DNA of 9,042 nucleotides from positions 1 through 9,042 of the forward strand of contig CABRXB010000032.1 in NCBI GenBank assembly GCA_902474785.1. Direction: 5' to 3'. Source of the DNA: an uncultured Eubacteriales bacterium. Its GTDB lineage: Bacteria > Bacillota > Clostridia > Oscillospirales > Feifaniaceae. Under the pieces are notes generated by a model that ran no database searches, was not told where the DNA came from, and saw only the letters and a list, made by a program, of their open reading frames with translations. Of this stretch, positions 6,348-9,042 are shown piece after piece (positions within the stretch are counted from its first letter, which is position 1; each line of letters begins with the position of its first letter). Both the position numbers and the translations under genes were made by a program.

Positions 6348-6368
6348 AGCGCCGATAAAATCGGCGCT
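6348..6368 (-). terminator. Terminator-like hairpin directly before the asp23 promoter
   Basis: A perfect 9-bp stem (AGCGCCGAT with ATCGGCGCT) has a three-base TTT loop on the minus strand. It is followed by TTACTTGTTATT, a broken T-rich tail that contains the -35 box of the asp23 promoter. It probably ends transcription coming from the DUF6506 gene side and shields the next promoter. The interrupted T-tract makes its strength uncertain. Confidence 0.6.
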
Positions 6369-6373
6369 GTGAG

Positions 6374-6396
6374 GCCGCAAAGCGCGCGTTTGCGGC
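6374..6396. repeat. Hairpin 2 of the 6348-6449 cluster
   Basis: Eight base pairs (GCCGCAAA with TTTGCGGC) enclose a seven-base loop GCGCGCG. No T-tract follows on either strand. It lies five bases from hairpin 1 and 16 bases from hairpin 3. Confidence 0.65.
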
Positions 6397-6412
6397 AGGG
6401 GGTCGACATCCC

Positions 6413-6449
6413 GACACAGCGCAAAGCTCTCGACGCTTTGCGCTGTGTC
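6413..6449. repeat. Hairpin 3: perfect 15-bp inverted repeat
   Basis: Fifteen perfect base pairs (GACACAGCGCAAAGC with GCTTTGCGCTGTGTC) enclose a seven-base loop. The outer flanks CCC and GGG could extend it after a bulge. Neither strand has a T-tract after it, so it is not a usual intrinsic terminator. It lies about 75 bases after the stop of the DUF6506 gene, and no gene overlaps it. Confidence 0.8.
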
Positions 6450-6525
6450 TATCGGGAAATCAATCGTGTGAAAGGCGAGGACAGGAAAGGGGCGCCGCAC
6501 GACGGCCGCAGGCGCTGCGCAGTGG

Positions 6526-6813
6526 TCAACGCCCCGAGAAGGCCGCCTCATAGACGTCGTCTTGCTCTGGCAAATGGGTGACGTAGCCGATGGGGATCTG
6601 ATTGTTTGTCGCCTCCACAACGGCCCTGGCGCCGGTTTCGCCAAACGCCCCGCACAGCTCAATGCAGCCGACGCCCTCTGCGCACAGGGCTTTGGCGACG
6701 GCGCAGGCCTCTTCCAAATCGGCCACGCCGATGATCTGTGCGGTTCCTTTGGGCATTGCGACGCGATCTTTTGCGGCGTGGTAATTGCCCATGACAAGAA
6801 ATGCAAATTTCAT
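6526..6813 (-). CDS. DUF6506 family protein
   Basis: The 95-residue product starts MKFAFLVMGNYHAAKDRVAM and resembles DUF6506, a family of small soluble proteins of unknown function found in Clostridia and other bacteria. Recognisable stretches are GTAQIIGVADLEEACAVAKAL at about 23-43, given here as a region, then GCIELCGAFGETGAR at 49-63 and IPIGYVTHLPEQD at 73-85. An alternating strand-helix pattern suggests a small alpha/beta fold. Cys50 and Cys54 in the CIELC stretch could be metal- or redox-active, but this is inference. AAGGTGG at 6821-6827 lies seven bases before the ATG. It stands 123 bases after the lipoprotein gene, with no clear promoter or terminator between, so it may be transcribed by read-through or from a promoter I cannot recognise. 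Family recognition is from memory. Confidence 0.8.
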   Translation of the reverse strand: MKFAFLVMGNYHAAKDRVAMPKGTAQIIGVADLEEACAVAKALCAEGVGCIELCGAFGETGARAVVEATNNQIPIGYVTHLPEQDDVYEAAFSGR

Positions 6814-6936
6814 TTTTATTCCACCTTCCTGTTTGTTTTGCCTGCGAACAGAGTTTTTTTAAGTCTCACGCCCCGCGAAACGAAACTGCCCAGCGGCTGT
6901 TTGCGAAGGCGACGCTCCATGGGAAAAGAGGGTGGC

Positions 6937-8451
6937 TCAAGAGGCCAGACGCAAGCGCTCAAGGCCCAAAAGAGGGTTCGTCGCCGTCGGCGTGAGCACG
7001 CCGCGCAGCGCGTCGTCTCCCACGGCAATCTCGCCCAGTGCAAAATAAAGCGGCACAATGGGCATCTCGCTGTCGAGCGCCGCCACGAGCACGGTGGCCG
7101 CCGCCTTGGACGACTCGGCCGGGGCGCTTTTGAGCGCGCGCAGGGCGCTGTCGAGCGTGGGGGAGGAAAAGCGCGCGTGGTTGAGCGATCCTCCCGTCCC
7201 CACGAGGGGGGTGAGATCCATGTCGGGGGTCAGCCGGACCTCGCCCAGATAGAGGTCGAAGTTGCCGGCGCGGATGAGAGAGGCATACTCCTCGGCGGCG
7301 GCCTCGACCACCGTCACGTCGTAGCCAAAGGCCGAGAGCTGGTTTGAAATGGAGACGGCCAGCGCTCCGCGCTCCGCGCTGGAACTGTTGCACAGCAGAC
7401 GCAGCGAGAGCGTTCTTCCGTTTGCCGTCGTGCGAAGCCCCTCTTCGTTTGGGATGTAGCCCGCCTGTTCGAGCATGGCCTCGGCATAGGCGGCGTCGGT
7501 GCCGCGGGAGACGGCGGAAGAGTCGTAGAGATACCATTTGGAGCTGATGGGGGAGAGGGCGACAAAGCCGCCTGTCGCCACGTTGTCGTCGACCAAAGTG
7601 GAGCGGGAAAGCGCCGAGGAGAGCGCCCGGCGAAGCTCTGCGGTCGACAGCGCGGCGCAGGAGGGGTTGACCCCCAGAAAGACGAGGTTGTTTGAGACAT
7701 AGCTCACCCCGCCATAGGAGGATTTTGCGCCAAGAGAGGTCATGAGGCTGATCTCCCCGGTGCTCAGGGCAAAGGAGGCCGCCTGCATGTCAGGCGTGTC
7801 GACAAGGCCGATGCGGGAGAGCGCCACAGGGCCGCCCACCCAGTTGTCGTTTGCAAGCAAAAGGGCGTTTTGCTCGTCGAAGGAGAACTTGCCGCTGCCG
7901 ACAGGGGAAAAGCTCTCACCGTCGGAGGGCGCCTTTAAAATGGGAATTTCAAGCAGCGAGGCGAACAGGTTGTTCTCGAAGAGCAGCGTGAGCGAGACGG
8001 TTGTCTCGTCCACAGCCTCGATGGTGGAGACCCCCGCCATACGCGCATCGTAGTTGGTGCCTCCCGCTTTAATGCGCGAGAGGGTGTAGACGACGTCGGC
8101 CGAGGTCAGGGCGCTGCCGTCGTGAAAGGTCAGCCCCGGTTTGAGCGTGATGGTGACGCCAAGCCCCTCCACCGTGATCGACTGCGCCAGAAGCGGCGTG
8201 GGCGCAAGAGCTTCGTCGAGCAAAACAAGGGGGTCGAAAATCAGGGCGGAGAGCTCCTGGTTGACGCGGCTTGTGGTGGAGAGCGGGTCGAGGGAGGCGG
8301 TTTTGACATAGGGCAAGTGGAGCTCCTGCGGCGCCTGCGACACAGGGGCGCCGCCCTGTTCGGTCGGCACGCCGTCGACCGGCGTGGAGGAGGAGCAGGC
8401 GCCCAAAAGCGACAGCGCCAGCAGCAGCGCGAGCAACCGGAGTTTCCTCAT
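6937..8451 (-). CDS. Family-5 solute-binding lipoprotein (peptide/nickel ABC type)
   Basis: The 504-residue product is an extracellular substrate-binding protein of the OppA/DppA type (SBP_bac_5). It has a short lipoprotein signal peptide: MRK, a hydrophobic core, then the lipobox LGAC with Cys19 as the lipid-modified residue. A Ser/Thr/Pro-rich linker follows (20-42). The family pattern LKPGLTFHDGSALTSADVVY lies at 103-122, LRRALSSALSRSTLV at 273-287, and MPIVPLYFA at 463-471 near the C-terminus. Family members carry peptides, nickel or other ligands to an ABC importer; no permease or ATPase gene is in the window, so this one is an orphan and its ligand is unknown. Its ATG overlaps the pgeF stop by 4 bases (ATGA), with AGGAGG at 8459-8464 inside pgeF, so the two are translated together. 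The length is slightly short of OppA. Confidence 0.93.
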   Translation of the reverse strand: MRKLRLLALLLALSLLGACSSSTPVDGVPTEQGGAPVSQAPQELHLPYVKTASLDPLSTTSRVNQELSALIFDPLVLLDEALAPTPLLAQSITVEGLGVTITLKPGLTFHDGSALTSADVVYTLSRIKAGGTNYDARMAGVSTIEAVDETTVSLTLLFENNLFASLLEIPILKAPSDGESFSPVGSGKFSFDEQNALLLANDNWVGGPVALSRIGLVDTPDMQAASFALSTGEISLMTSLGAKSSYGGVSYVSNNLVFLGVNPSCAALSTAELRRALSSALSRSTLVDDNVATGGFVALSPISSKWYLYDSSAVSRGTDAAYAEAMLEQAGYIPNEEGLRTTANGRTLSLRLLCNSSSAERGALAVSISNQLSAFGYDVTVVEAAAEEYASLIRAGNFDLYLGEVRLTPDMDLTPLVGTGGSLNHARFSSPTLDSALRALKSAPAESSKAAATVLVAALDSEMPIVPLYFALGEIAVGDDALRGVLTPTATNPLLGLERLRLAS

Positions 8452-9042
8452 GGCGTCGCCTCCTTTCTCAGTCCGATGAGGGCCATGAGCACGCCGCGCC
8501 TCTCCCCGTGCACGCGGTGGGAGAAGTAGCGGTCGGGACGTTCAAAGCAGCACTCGCCAAGGCAGGTGATGTTTTGCTCCTTCACGCCCATCTCAAGGGC
8601 GGTGATCTCCACGGCGCGCCACAGATCAATGTGGGGCTTGGAATAGCCGCCGAGAATGAGGTTTGGATGCTGTGGGAAGGCCAGTGCAAACTGCTGGGCG
8701 ACATCTTCACCGACTTCAAAGCAGGCGGGGCAGATGGAGGGGCCGATGGCCATGAGCGTTTTCGAGGGATCGACCGAGAAGGTCTCGATCATCAGACGCA
8801 GCGCGTTGGCCACGATTTTGTCCTTGGTGCCGCGCCAGCCCGAGTGCACCGCCGCACACACCCCCCGGTCGGGCGCGTAGAGAAGCAGGGGGATACAGTC
8901 GGCATAGTAGCAGACGGGGAAAATGCCGCGCTCGCCTGTCACCACGCCGTCGGCCTGCGCAAAGGGGGCTTCGGAAAAGGGGTTTGCCACGCCGTCGCGC
9001 GGGGAGAGCAGCACGCGCGCAGAATGCACCTGCCGCATGGCT
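8448..9042 (-). CDS. pgeF: PgeF/YfiH, peptidoglycan editing factor (laccase-domain), 5' end outside window
   Basis: The visible 198 codons hold most of a laccase-domain (DUF152, YfiH) protein, known as polyphenol oxidase in older records and as PgeF, a factor that removes wrong residues such as L-serine from cell-wall precursors in E. coli. The metal-site residues are present: His in MRQVHS (9021-9038 region), Cys in YYADCIPLL, and His in AVHSGWRGT. GPSICPACFEVGEDV and the terminal YFSHRVHGERRGVLMALIG also fit the family. An internal ATG at 9038 is not the start, because relatives have some 50-70 residues before the QVH motif; the true start is to the right of the window. The gene overlaps the lipoprotein gene by 4 bases, which implies one operon. 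Confidence 0.92.
   Translation of the reverse strand, partial: AMRQVHSARVLLSPRDGVANPFSEAPFAQADGVVTGERGIFPVCYYADCIPLLLYAPDRGVCAAVHSGWRGTKDKIVANALRLMIETFSVDPSKTLMAIGPSICPACFEVGEDVAQQFALAFPQHPNLILGGYSKPHIDLWRAVEITALEMGVKEQNITCLGECCFERPDRYFSHRVHGERRGVLMALIGLRKEATP

Noticed and set aside
6222..6806. A 194-codon minus-strand frame across the DUF6506 gene and hairpin cluster
   Set aside because: It overlaps the DUF6506 gene in a different frame, runs through the hairpins and promoter, and its product has no recognisable feature.
6830..6862. Possible plus-strand terminator (CTGTT...AACAG followed by a T-run)
   Set aside because: The stem has five pairs with a 13-base loop, and no plus-strand gene lies upstream to be terminated.
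6814..6936. Promoter for the DUF6506 gene
   Set aside because: I found no -35/-10 pair with acceptable boxes and spacing in these 123 bases.

Overview
This 9 kb window looks like chromosomal core DNA from a GC-rich, low-mobility Gram-positive bacterium of the class Clostridia (an Oscillospirales-like gut anaerobe is my guess, by inference). The evidence is strong AGGAGG ribosome sites before nearly every gene, a lipobox lipoprotein, and gene neighbours typical of that group: Asp23/YloU followed by FakA, and dtd followed by an MBL hydrolase and HemZ. All ten supported genes lie on the minus strand, so the window reads right to left. I see no transposase, phage gene, tRNA, rRNA, CRISPR array or plus-strand gene.

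Layout in reading order, from high to low coordinates. (1) 9042-6937: the 3' part of pgeF (peptidoglycan editing factor), overlapping by 4 bp an orphan family-5 solute-binding lipoprotein. (2) 6813-6526: a small DUF6506 protein, followed by about 160 bp holding three hairpins and then a strong promoter. (3) 6343-4198: promoter, Asp23/Gls24 (YloU-like) gene, then fakA with a TTG start, closed by a strong intrinsic terminator. (4) 4131-987: dtd, MBL-fold hydrolase, hemZ (4-bp overlap with the hydrolase) and a coiled-coil zinc-ribbon protein with an acidic tail. (5) 986-265: about 720 bp without a convincing gene, holding a near-identical 50-bp direct repeat. (6) 264-1: the start of a CGGC-domain protein that runs off the left edge.

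The likely roles are mostly housekeeping: cell-wall quality control and peptide binding (pgeF and the lipoprotein), fatty-acid activation for membrane lipid synthesis (fakA), removal of mischarged tRNA (dtd), thiol-ester or glyoxalase-type hydrolysis (MBL), and a radical-SAM porphyrin enzyme (HemZ). I found no clearly new system. The items most worth a second look are the hairpin cluster before the asp23-fakA promoter, the terminator placed directly before the dtd ribosome site, the coupling of an orphan peptide-binding lipoprotein to pgeF, an atypical active-site motif in Dtd, and the repeat-bearing gap at 265-986.
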